DNA of 64,000 nucleotides from Heligmosomoides polygyrus polygyrus (lineage: Eukaryota; Nematoda; Chromadorea; Rhabditida; Heligmosomidae), in assembly GCA_947396885.1 (NCBI GenBank), contig OX377202.1, positions 35,425,478 through 35,489,477 on the forward strand, read 5' to 3'. A model generated the notes under the pieces. It was not told the DNA's origin. It worked only from the letters and a program-made list of their open reading frames with translations, and made no database searches. Position numbers and translations under genes: made by a program. How positions within the stretch are numbered: position 1 is the first letter of the stretch; each line of letters begins with the position of its first letter. Below are positions 42,056 to 52,780 of this stretch, piece after piece.

Positions 42056-42919
42056 TGTTGCGAATCGGTGGCCCCACTCGCGAGGGAGCATGCCCCTGTT
42101 GAGTGTGGTCCCCCATTCACCCCGTGGTGCTACGAGGTACCCAAGACCCAAGGACCCAAGGGGATATACGGGGGACCCCATGATGTGAATAGGCCACGCC
42201 CCCTTCCCTGGCAGCCGGGGGCCACGCGTGGTGACTTCTCTCCCATCGCGCTGGACAGCGCCTGGATTGACGCACGCCCGCACCACGCATCAGTCGCGGG
42301 TGCAACTGTATTGAACCCGGACTGTGTTGAACACACACAACCCTCAGATACTACCCAACAACTACACAATACCCCAACAGCAAATATACATAGCAATACC
42401 AATACCGATAAGACAACAGTGGGAGACTCACCACCTTCCTCGTCTCGTGCAGGACAGCATAGATATAACCACGGTTTATTCCATATACCAGCACCACACG
42501 ACCATAATAAATATAGCAGCTAGATACAAGAATATAGAATAGGAGAGGCCGCTCCGGCTGGTAGAACTGTAGTGGCTATCCGAGGCTAGGCGAGCCCCAT
42601 CCAGGCTCGCCGTCCTCCCTGTATTGCAGCCGGCTGTATTGCGACGTGAGGAGCGGCAAGGCTCCGCTCAGAAGATCCCCGGGATGTTGACAGAAGCGGG
42701 CTCACAATGGCGGCGCCCCAGAGCCGCGCCCGCGCAGCCGCTCGACGTGTCGACCGAAGTATAGAATGAGCCGGGCGGGGGGCGGCGCACCGCGGTCCCC
42801 GCCGACCAATAGCGTGCGCGGGCAGGCCGAGCCTCGGGAGCGCCTCATCGGGGTCCCGAGCGGATACGGCAGCCCGCGGGAGTTTGAATATAAGGGAGCG
42901 AACCATCGCATTCGCGACA
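42056..42919 (-). repeat. Right LTR (5' LTR in element orientation), 864 bp
   Basis: Same sequence as the left LTR at a constant offset of 3,716 bp. It has a CCAAT/TATAAG pair on the + strand at 42806-42810 and 42889-42894, pointing out into the right flank. Confidence 0.95.
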
Positions 42920-42924
42920 AGCTG

Positions 42925-44229
42925 AGCAGTTTTGCGGTACGGGGCTCTCCCGCTCTACGTCATCACCTCTAGACGGCTCAGTGGCACTACTTGTTGCGCT
43001 AATTAGTACCTCTGTCCCAGAAATTGTTCTTCGTCAACCCAGCAACCCAATGGATGCCATTACTGAGCACCTGATCGAACTGGCCGAAAGGTCCTTGTGT
43101 CAGGGAGGAGGAATCTCCACTTATTGAAGGGCAACATTTCACCACTCGGACCGCTTCACCGTTGAGGTGTTGGTCCGTCAGCGACAGGCAAAGAGACGGA
43201 GGAACGGTCATTTTCAAGCTGAAAACACCGGTATTGGTCGCTCGTCCAAAACCTCCGTCAATTGTGAAGTCGATCTGTCGCACATACTTGAGTGCTCCAA
43301 CATCGACCGGCTACACATGGAGGAAAACCAATATCACCGGTCAAACATCGTTCGGTATTGGTCGACTAATCAAAACTTTCCACATGTTGTGAAGATGTCC
43401 CATTTCTATGACTCGCCTTCTGAATCCAGATAGGCGTCGGATGACGTCCTCGACACGCTTCGCGGATCCCCACGTATGTTATCTGGAATACGCCTTCTAG
43501 ACCGCGGCGCACGTTAGACGAGTTCTGGATATTTTCCGGCTTTTCCACGTTTTCCGCTAATTTCTGACAAAGCGTCGATCGATAGCTCCTAACGCCTTGT
43601 TATATAGCATGATATAATACGTTGGAACATAGGCTCAATAAATATGGTGGAAGTTCGAGATTCTCAGAGTACGTTGTAGAATAGTTCCTATAATTTTTAT
43701 TAAAAAAATAATGATTAGATTAATCTAAAATCTGTAAGTAAAAAATTGTGCCACTTTCTGTAAAGATGGCAACTGATCAGAAGCCCCTCTGCTTTACTAC
43801 GGTACCAAAACGGATTCTTTGGAGTATGGTTAATTTGCCTTTTTTGCAATTTTTTACCACAATTATTTTACCTAAAGAGCGGGTTTGCTTTGCTGCCCTA
43901 CACTTTGCTTACTTCGTTTTCAACTCGTTTTACCATCTCTTTTGTACACAGCCAACCCCGTCTCACAACTCCTTCATCCTGGAAAATCAGTTATCTCATT
44001 CTGTGCTTGTTCACATACCTTTCTGTTGTTTAGCTACTTATGAAATGCTTATTAGCCGCTAAAGTGCTACTTTTTTAAAGAAACACTTGGTGCATGAACA
44101 ATTAGTCAAATAAATAAATGAGTGAATGGTTTTTATATTTGAAACAGTTGTGACTTTATTTTTGTTGTCTTATTTTGTTGGTGTCTCAAAAGCGAATAAC
44201 AAGTAAACAGTTAAATTAAGAAATATGTA
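42925..44229. other. No gene recognised
   Basis: At 43150-43440 there are overlapping open frames on both strands and an internal imperfect repeat (GGTATTGGTCG at 43231 and 43351, each followed by a similar 30-bp stretch). I could not assign a family. The rest is AT-rich with no exon supported. Confidence 0.3.
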
Positions 44230-44640
44230 GCTTGCACAGCTGCCATTTAAAATGTTCCAAAGATGAAGGTGGCACGTGCAACCAGTATGAAACGGCGATT
44301 ACGCAGCTAAATGCTTTCCGTTCAGAAATCGTTGTCTCAGGACAGCTGCGATGAGCTGTCGGCTCTACTGGAGAGAAGGACGAAAATTTTGCAAGGTACG
44401 TGCTATTCTTTAAAATTTCGAGCTCATCTAGCATTGGTAATCAAGGGAGTTCCATCTTCCGCGAGAATTCTATTAATAATATTTTCGCAGCAGCTATGAA
44501 AATTTGTGGCAGTGAGGTAGGAACTAAAACTGAGCTGCCCAAGTTCGACTTTCGGTAAATCTTGGCATGACTTTGTCCAACTACGATATCTTCTTGATAG
44601 GCTGTTCACCAATAAGTTAACGGCTTAATCCAATTCCGGC
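44230..44640 (+). pseudogene. Possible Pao/BEL-like gag remnant
   Basis: The + strand frames contain LNAFRSEIVV, SLSQDSCDELSALLERRTKI and, after a frame change, GTKTELPKFDFR. The last resembles the LPKFDLPxFxGD block of nematode Pao/BEL gag proteins. Heavily broken, no pol visible. Family assignment is from that one block, so tentative. Confidence 0.35.
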
Positions 44641-45519
44641 AGCTTTGCCTCCTTCGAAGCCTGACAGACGGTCGATGTAGAGGATCACCGCTCGACCGAA
44701 GCTGGAAGTAACGTGGGTGAATCTGGGCAGAAACTTCTTCGCTTTCAAAAGCAGCGTAGAAACGGAAATGCTCAGCTGTCAGTTTCACCTTCTCTTAGTT
44801 TAGTAGACAGCTTTTCAATGTGGTGGCTGTTTTGCTTTTGCCGCTGGAATGAAGTGCTTTTTCCTGAGAAGCTGCTTAAGTAATTACCACAAGTTTATTT
44901 AAATGGGAGCCATTTTTTACAGGACGAGGTGTGCACTTCAGCTCTATGTGATATGCTAAAGGCTCCTTGAAAGCTTGTTCAGCCTTAATGGGGCGAAGAG
45001 CACCCACTCGCCATTTTTTGTTCAACTTCACCATCTCTCAATCTGCTCTTTCCAAGAACACTGGGCTCCTATGGTATAGTGGGTTTGCTCTTTAGTATTC
45101 CAACTCCAATTAGCTTAGTGCCAAGTGCGGGCGCTTCACACAAGCATAGCCTCTACATATGCCTGCTTCGAACGACTCTTGGTGGTTTTTATGTCGCTTT
45201 AAACTTTTATTATGGGGAACGCACCCGACGAACAGCTTTCTCTCAGACACTTGCTCATCCTTTGCCAGTGGGGGGGGGGGGGGATTTGCTACAAAGGTCA
45301 TTTGCGACATTGGCAGTCACAGGCATATGTCACGGATGACCTTTGTATGACACTATTCCTAATTAATTTGTGGGAGGAAACGGGAAGAAACAAAAACAGA
45401 AACATAGCAAATTAGCACCCAATAAAGAACGTGTTTAGTCCGTGAAATTTTTGGGGTTTGCATAGTGTTTGTCTACAAACTGATTTGCAGCAAGGCAGCG
45501 GACTAAAGCAGCGGATGGG
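44641..45519. other. No gene recognised; poly-G tract and small inverted repeat
   Basis: A run of about 14 G lies at 45270-45284. Around 45290-45350 the word ATGTCRCRRATGACCTTTG occurs in inverted orientation, forming a short hairpin. Confidence 0.5.
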
Positions 45520-45795
45520 GATTTGGGGCGCAGTCGGAGAAGGTGCCGGTTGTCTCGTGCACCCACTTCCAGATTCCTGGTTCGGAGTTCCCGCCTAGAC
45601 CAGCCAAACATTGCACTCCCACGGGGCCGGTAAATTTGCTACCAGTTTTATCTGGGAAGAATAATATACTGACTTGTCCTTCGATTGGCCACCGCAAGTC
45701 ATTACCGCATTCGAGTTGCCTCTACAACTTTTCTTAAATGTGGACTGCGTGGCGCATCCCAATTGGGATTGATTAACGCCGTTCTTCATCTTTTT
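45520..45795 (+). mobile_element. tRNA-derived SINE (family A), full length
   Basis: GGGGCGCAGTCGGAGAAGG, CCTGGTTCGGAGTTCCCGCC, GACCAGCCAAACATTGC, GGCCACCGCAAGTCATTACC, GGCGCATCCCAATTGGGATT and TTAACGCCGTTCTTCATC match the family. Confidence 0.8.
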
Positions 45796-48029
45796 TAAGC
45801 AACGGATCAAAGTAAATTCGGTCATTAAGAACACTGTCCTGTTCTTTTACATCTCGGAAAAGACTACGTGCCGGTGTCTAGCGCTATGATGGGTAACCTA
45901 ACTCTTCGGAGTGACGCTTACTCAGTACTGCGCCTGTTCACCATCTTGTCAGCTTCTGTCACCACGGCGGCGCTCGTTTGACGCCGAAATTGCATCCAAT
46001 TGCTGGTTTAATTACCTCCAGCTCCTTACGAACGGACTCGACGTGTCACCGAGACGGGTCGTGCACCCTGATCAGTTGTTCTACGTCGATCACAGTTTTC
46101 CTCCAGTTAACGCTAGTGGTGAAGTTTCCCTTTGATATACCGCTTATCCTTCCTATTCTGTGGAGTTTGAGAAAATCTTTGTGACGATGTGAGTTTTTTG
46201 ATCAGGTATGCTGTCACTTCTTAGAAACTGAGATCTCTTTAAACTAAGATGAGTAGATAGATAAACTAGATAGGAAAAGGGAGAAGATAAATGCATAAAT
46301 AGGTAGTGGAATTGGGATCTATGGAAATAAAGGGAAATAGAATTGCAATGAAGAAGAAAAAATTTGTTCTACCACAATTCTCAGAAGAGCTTTTGTCTCA
46401 TGCTGGTCTCGCGATTTTTCAGTTTAAGATGATGCCCTTATCCGTGAGGTTTTTTTTACAGAGGAAATAGGCATAATTGTGGTGAAGAACAGAGACCTTT
46501 GAGACAACCTTGGACACTGAAGTACCTCTGGCCACATTCGTCACGTTCGGCCCAATTCTTCTTCCAGGAAGGATAGGTAGAACCTTTTTCGACTACCGGA
46601 GGACCTGAGCTCAACAAAGTTTTAAAGGCAGCCATTCTTGTGAAGCTTACACAAGCCACATGCCTGAAGGACTTGGCTTACTATCGCATTTGGATAATAA
46701 ATGCCACCATTTGGTCTTTCAACGTTTCTGCTTATGCTCCTTTCCGCCTGCGGCTCAATCGTTTTTCTCTACTCTTCGGAGCCTTTCAATCTGTTCGTGT
46801 CTGCCAAAAGTGCAAGATTGATAATGCGTTTCTGCTCGGAAGTCATTGCCCAACTGCATACATATGTACCAGTCCGTGTTGCTGTGGCTAAAAGCGAAGC
46901 CTTGGACCCAAGTTTCTGAAAAGAGGTGGCTTCACAAGACCTCTCGATGTTATTCTTTGGCTTCTTAGCGGATTTACAATTGTGGAACGTATAATATCAA
47001 CGCAGTGAGACATGATTTGTATAGGTGCAAGGTTAAGTTAAAGCGGTCATTGAAAGAGCGACGAGTCCTCAATAATGAACAGTCACACGCTGAACTTGAA
47101 GAGCCTGAGACTTCAGCTTGTGCATTAACTAATAAGGCATGGGCAACAAGCATCTTTCGACTAATGCGAGCACACAGAAATCAATGCCTCAACCCATACT
47201 CGCCTCTTCTACCGGTGTTCATGTTAGCGAAGCACAGATACAGTCCATCCCTCAGCGGCATACGTAATAGCTCCCTTTTACCTTGCCAGGTACGAATCTG
47301 CAGCGCCGTCATCGATTTCTCCTGCAGCCCCTGAAGCACACGCTCCTAGTTCTCCATGCGAAGCCGCTGCGATGGCTCTTGCTTCTCAGGCATGCCGTCC
47401 TCCGCGCGACTTTTCTCCGTGGAGCCCACTGTGTATCATTAGGTCTAACGGATGAATCCAATCCCTGCGTGTGTTTGGCCTGATGCACTACGCACTTGCT
47501 CCCTGCTACACGTCGTCTGAGGTAGTCCAGCGACTTAAAGCGGCAGCGACCATTGCAAAGTGCTGTGGATGAGCCTGTGTCTCCTCACGTATGGCAAGCA
47601 CCTTGAGCTTTCACTCGAAGCAGGTGTCCTTGCTACTTGTTTCTGAATTCCTCTCTCTAGTTATTAGAATGATTAGGAAACCGTGTGGACCGTTTCACTC
47701 ATTGTTACGAAATAACTCTGGCTTTGTTCTGCTTAATTTTCCAATCTTCAACTTTTTTAAAGCGAATCAATTCGTAATATCAAATAACAACAAGAGTAAT
47801 AATAATAGTATCAATTAATTCTAGATCCCTGAAAGTTCGATCCTATTCGCTGGTCTTGAAAATTTGCCATATAATTTTACGAAGAGTCCTTCAACCTGGT
47901 CACGAAGATTACTAAAGCGCCTTTCTGCGGTTTCGGAGACTTCGCCTTCCCCAAAATATTCTATTACGTTGGTTCAAAAACAGCTTCGGACTCCGCAGCT
48001 ACACCCTCATCTATGAGCGTTTATACACC
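45796..48029. other. No gene recognised
   Basis: Several open frames (45911-46135, 46640-46919 and 47005-47334 on +, 46456-46659 on -) look partly protein-like, but none has a recognisable domain or paired splice signals. Confidence 0.3.
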
Positions 48030-48900
48030 ATTTTCACGCCGAATTGGACACCTTTCAAATCAAATTGGACTTTTTCAGATCAAATTGACACTTTTCACGT
48101 CAAATTAAACACCCTTTCTACGCTAGATAAGACTTCTGAAATCAAAACGAACTCTTCCAAATAGAAATGAGCTTCTTCCACATTAAACTAGAGCCTCTCC
48201 AAAAATGTTCGAATAATCTTTTGTGCAATAAAATCTTAGTATAACTTTCTTTGAATTTTGAAGTTTTAATTCACTTCCCAATAAAAGAACACATTGTTCG
48301 AAATTTTATAAAATTTTCGTATTTTGGGGAAAACAGAGTGTTAAAACTTGACTTAAAGAGCAGGAAGATGGCCATTTCTTAGTGCTGAAGAGAGATTGCG
48401 CCATGCACTTCTCCGAAACGTCGTAATTTTTATTCGACTCATAACAAAATTTCCTTTTCATGGAGTTTCTCACCTACAAACGGTGCAACATACGCAGTTG
48501 TAAAAAACACACATGTCCTCACTTTGACGCTGCACGTAAGCAGTATTTACACTATCAATCAAACATTGCTACTTTCTTTTCGAGTGCATGTCTCGATCCA
48601 GCGTTTTAATGCATATTGCTACCCCGTTGCGTTTCAAAACAAAATTTAATTTCCTACTTTTCTCAGATGATAACATTTTTATAGAATTATTACACATCTT
48701 GGCGCAGGTACACTAAAAAATTTGAAAAAAGCTATACCAAACTTTTCTTGAGCAAAATTTACTCTAACCATCTTAGTGGGTCCGCAGTTAAACTGCTCAA
48801 AGGCAACTTTGATTTGGAAGAGTTCGCGTTGATTTTAAAAGTCTTTAAACTGGCATAGAAGAGTGTCCAATTTGAAGTGAAAAGTGTCTTCAGGAGCTAT
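48030..48900. mobile_element. Fold-back repeat (family F), most complete copy
   Basis: The left end has at least six degenerate 20-bp units (GAATTGGACACCTTTCAAATC, AAATTGGACTTTTTCAGATC, AAATTGACACTTTTCACGTC and so on). Then come AATAAAATCTTAGTATAAC and CGAAATTTTATAAAATT. The centre has TTTACACTATCAATCAAAC. The right end repeats the left words inverted: GCTATACCAAACTTTTCTTG, GAGCAAAATTTACT and AAGAGTGTCCAATTTGAAG. No protein. It resembles fold-back elements whose long inverted ends are built of short tandem units. Confidence 0.6.
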
Positions 48901-50985
48901 TATATATGAATGAGGCATTGAGAATCTTACACTCCTATCCTGCTAGGTATACTCTTCAAAGTCAAATACCGCCTCTTTAATTGTCTCCTAATCACCATAG
49001 TAAGGATGAAGGCTAACCACTAGGCCGTTAAGTAGCCGACCACCACAAATATGTCGGCTGTAGAGATGTGGCGTTTCATGCGTTTGAGACTCTAGCTTGA
49101 GCACCTTGTTAGCAAATGGATGAAGATCTGGACGGTTTTTTATTTGCGCTCACGCGCACGGGTCGCTCCAGTAGCGGACACCTTCCAATTGGAAATAGGC
49201 GCTTTGAATCCGGGACCAACATAATACTATGTAGTGATCAAGGCAACTTCACAACCTCGTTACCTTAGCGAACTTCGTTTGCTTATTCATGCAATAATCC
49301 CTTCCTCATACATACGAGTGCATGGTTCCAATGAATATCCGGCCAACGACTCGAATACGTTTTCGAGGATTATCTCCAATTTTATAAACACTACACATGT
49401 ATTATGGTCTTGTTGAGGTGACATACAGGGTCCTTGTTTAAATTTCCTGTAAATTTCCTTCCTTGGAGCTGAAGTGCACCTGCTACCTGCTAGAGTGTGA
49501 GTATTCTCGATTGGAATGCTGTCATCCGAAGCATTAGCTCGAAGTTCACCACAAAAAGGCAAGTAGGTAAACTCGAGGGCTAGAAGCCCAACTTTTCATC
49601 AGTGGCGACCACACATTTTCTCAAGTGAACGGCTGAGCGTAAAAAACCCATGCATGTGTAGTCCTAATCGATTCCTCCTCTGGAATACACGTCATTTTAC
49701 GAAGCTCGTCTTGCGCCAGCACTCTACTGTCTTCATTTTCTATCGTTCCTCGGAGAGTTCCTGGTTATACATTCCACTTCAACGCTGTTTGAGTAAGGGA
49801 AACTGGGCGTATTTACGACTAGTGCAATAAGGGGTTTTAAAACACGGTTCCTGCTCATTACTTACTGGGTAAGTCGGCTATGTCCATCTCTCCAATGAGA
49901 TATTGTAAGGCTTCTAACAGACAATTTAAATTTTTAAAACAAGCCGTCCACCAGAGTGGCGGTCTACTTTTCATGTAGCAACTCCAAAATTCTACCGGAC
50001 AGAATTAAGTTGTGTTCAGATATTAGGCGTCTTTCGGGAGTCTGAGCGCCAGTATTTGGATCATTTTGTGAGTGACGAAGAGTTGTTTTGCCACTGTTGA
50101 TGAACCTGCTGATGACCTTTCGGTCGTAATCCTTGAACTCCGGAGGGGGTTTATTTCATCGGACTCAAGCGCTTGAAATGGAACTTCAGCGGCTTACTTT
50201 GAGCTCTCCGTTTTATTTGGTATGGTGCCTCACAAACGAACGGTTTTTGTGCTACAAAATTCCTTGTAGTGAGCCTTCTGCTCCTAGGTCTCAGATCTGA
50301 AAGGCACTTTCCTACCACGTCCATTGGTGGCCTATCATAGTTACATTTTTTGATTAGTCGGCGAGTAAGCCGGAATGGTTCCGAAAGGCCCATAGAACTG
50401 GCGCCATGAATGAAGCATACCATTCACTGACACTATGGAAGAGTTACAAGGACCCCACATCTCAACCAGGTTTGCGCCAGAATGTTTATTCTGGTTGCCG
50501 CAACGAAAAATTCATGGACGGCCTGTTGAAGGTGGCGGCTTGTTAGAGGTTTTATTTGGGGAAGTGTCTGTGACACGGCGGCCAAATGGTGCCGTTAAAG
50601 GTGATTCGAAATGTGTTCAGCTCCAGGCACCTATCCTAATCCGCCCATTGCTTTCCTCAAGACGACGACCGTCGCGCGGTTCCAAAATCCGTTACATAGA
50701 GTTGTTTCAAGATTACTGCATTCCTCTGCCAAGAGACATTTAGGTGGATCCAAATACTGGCTTGACGTCTTGAGTGCCTATCTTTTCCAGATGCACGATG
50801 CACAACCGCTGAGTATAGTTACCTTTCGCTGCTAATGAACTGGAGGAGCATCGTGCCTGCCATCGTCAATAGACAGATCCAACTAGAATTCTCCTGGCAC
50901 GAAGTACTGCAAGGAGTTGAACAGTACGGTTGAGGATCTTAGACAGAGGACAGTGGAAGTAGGGCTTCATGCAAATTTTATTTGC
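48901..50985. other. No gene recognised
   Basis: Open frames at 50151-50423 (-) and 50435-50743 (+) are the longest; neither has a recognisable domain. Nothing else is supported. Confidence 0.3.
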
Positions 50986-50989
50986 ACAA

Positions 50990-51150
50990 TAGTAGAGTAA
51001 AGGATACTGGTCGGCGTTAATCAGACTCGCTCGAGGGTGAGCCATGCATTTAACTTGTATGGGATATCCTGCAGGAGGTGTGACCTGTACATTACCACAA
51101 TTGCAATAACTAGTCTTTTTTAAAACTTCTTGATAAAGAAGCATCGCGAG
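50990..51150 (-). mobile_element. SINE (family A) 3' fragment, diverged
   Basis: On the - strand it reads GGATATCCCATACAAGTTAA, ATGCATGGCTCACCC and GAGTCTGATTAACGCC. This follows the SINE order ACATCCCGTAGAAGTAGAAT, GGCGCATCCC and GAGTAACGCC at low identity. Confidence 0.4.
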
Positions 51151-51169
51151 AAATAGAAGCCGATGCATG

Positions 51170-52110
51170 TAGCCATCCCCGACTTGGAGAAGGCCACGAT
51201 CCCTTACCGCGTGCAGTGATATGGTACGCCCTGCGACAACACAGCGTACATGAGGAACTCATAGAGTGGGTGCGGATGCTCTACTCTTGCCCAAAGAGTA
51301 GAGTGCAAGCTACAGTTGAAACCTCAATGAAGTTTCCCATCTCTGTTAGGGTGCACTAGGGTTCTGGGCGATGATAAAGGTGATCTCGAGCAGCAGCTGC
51401 AAGCTTGGTGCGACCGCCTGGCGATGTTCGGACTCAGATTGAACGTCAGAAGACCGAGTACTTAACTACTGACGTGAACGAGTCCGCCTCCATTAAAATT
51501 AACGGTACTGAGCTTGCACGCACTTCAATGTTTACATTCTTGGGATCAGAAATAGCGTCTGATGGCGGTCTGATGGTTGAAGTGAAAACACGCGTGAGTG
51601 CAGCTTGGTCCAAGTGGCGCTCTCTGGTGTGCTCTGCGATAGGAAGATACCAGAGCACCCGAAGTCGAAGATCTGCAGAGTCGAAGATCTCAGGTCGTGC
51701 GGCCAGTAGCAATGTACGGCGCTGAGTGTTGGCCTGTGACTAAAGAATTTGAACGCACCTCAACGTCATGGAGACGAAGATGCTGCGCTGGACTGCTTGT
51801 GTCACCCGCATGGACCGCATGCGAAACGATAGAAGTTCGGTGTTGTGCCTCTAGCGAAGAAGATGGACGAAGTTCGCTTATGATTCCACGGCCACATTCT
51901 GGGTGGGAAAGAAGACAGCGTCTGCAAAATAGGACTTAACTTCGAGGTAAACGGAAAGCGTCCTAGAGAGCGTTCGAAGCAGCGCTGATTTGATACGTTA
52001 CATATTAATTGGCGTCCACCCTGATAAGCGCAGGATCGAGAACGGTGGCGTCACTACACCAGAAGAGCGGACCCCGCGATGAAGCGGGCAAACGCTGAAG
52101 AATAAGCTCT
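51170..52110 (+). pseudogene. RTE-like LINE reverse transcriptase remnant
   Basis: The + strand frames give PRAVIWYALRQHSVHEELIE, WVRMLYSCPKSRVQATVETS, SMKFPISVRVH, CDRLAMFGLRLNV, KTEYLTTDVNESASIKINGT, TFLGSEIASDGG, RVSAAWSKWRS, MYGAECWPVTKE and a tail resembling RPRERSKQRWFDTLHIN. This is the palm to C-terminus order of an RTE-type ORF2. The YADD box is gone in a deletion near 51360, and many stops and frame changes are present. It is a different lineage from the remnant at 11480-12010. Confidence 0.8.
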
Positions 52111-52564
52111 TTCATTCAGTTGTTCAGCTATGTCTATCTTGTTAGGTCCGATTGAGCTCGTGTCGTTACATGAGTCGTGATCGAGGCTTTGAGTACTTCA
52201 TTGTTATGTTCTGCGGCACCAGACGAGGTTGATCCGCATGGCGCTGCCACAGATTTTCTTTTATGGTAAGTGGTATGAAAGAGGATTGAGACTCGGTGCT
52301 AATCAGTCCGCTTGGAATGTGGCGCGTATTCAGACAATGGAGAGCATGCCTTGAGAGGATCTCTTGGCGTTCATTTAGGGCGGTAGACCGTAACTGCGAA
52401 TGAGATTGAGGTTTATTTTGGTGCCGCGTAATTCAATTATAGATTGCGTGTGATACATCATGTTGGAAACGGTCAGCTTTGTTTAAGAGCTGCGTGGTAT
52501 GCCAGCCGGCTAAACATGCCAGGATTATAAGCTGTTATATGGATGTTCAGTTGCGAGCAAAACT
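52111..52564. other. No gene recognised
   Basis: No exon or repeat identified between the LINE remnant and the tRNA-like element. Confidence 0.35.
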
Positions 52565-52780
52565 GTTTTGTCAGGCGGGACTCGAACCCAAATCTTCTGC
52601 TTTTCGGTCAGCGATGCTTACACCACTGACGCTGTTTTGATGGCATGTAACATACGCAACATCCTCGTAGTATCGGGATGAGTTACGATCGTGCAAACGG
52701 AGCGATGGTGTAGGGCGTAGCATCCTCGACGAAAAGCAGGGGATGCGGGTTCGTGTCCCATCTGACGCAATAGTTTTTAT
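52565..52780. mobile_element. Inverted-repeat element with tRNA-like termini, copy 3
   Basis: The left end reads, on the - strand, GTGTAAGCATCGCTGACCG, then TTTGGGTTCGAGTCCCGCCT. The right end has GCGATGGTGTAGGGCGTAGC (A-box-like) and ATGCGGGTTCGTGTCCCATC (B box). Between them is a small hairpin (CATCCTCGTAGTATCGGGATG). Same architecture as copies 1 and 2 but shorter. Confidence 0.6.

Larger units (their letters stand above)
38340..42919 (-). mobile_element. Non-autonomous LTR retrotransposon, structurally complete and young
   Basis: 4,580 bp bounded by two 864-bp LTRs that look identical. Each starts TG and ends CA on the + strand. A 5-bp target duplication AGCTG lies at 38335-38339 and 42920-42924. 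A primer binding site directly inside the right LTR shows that the element reads on the - strand. The internal 2.85 kb has no recognisable gag, protease, reverse transcriptase or integrase. It holds small charged open frames on the - strand, G-rich tandem repeats and many CANTACAG words. It would have to be mobilised by a partner element. Identical LTRs imply recent insertion (standard LTR dating logic). Confidence 0.9.
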
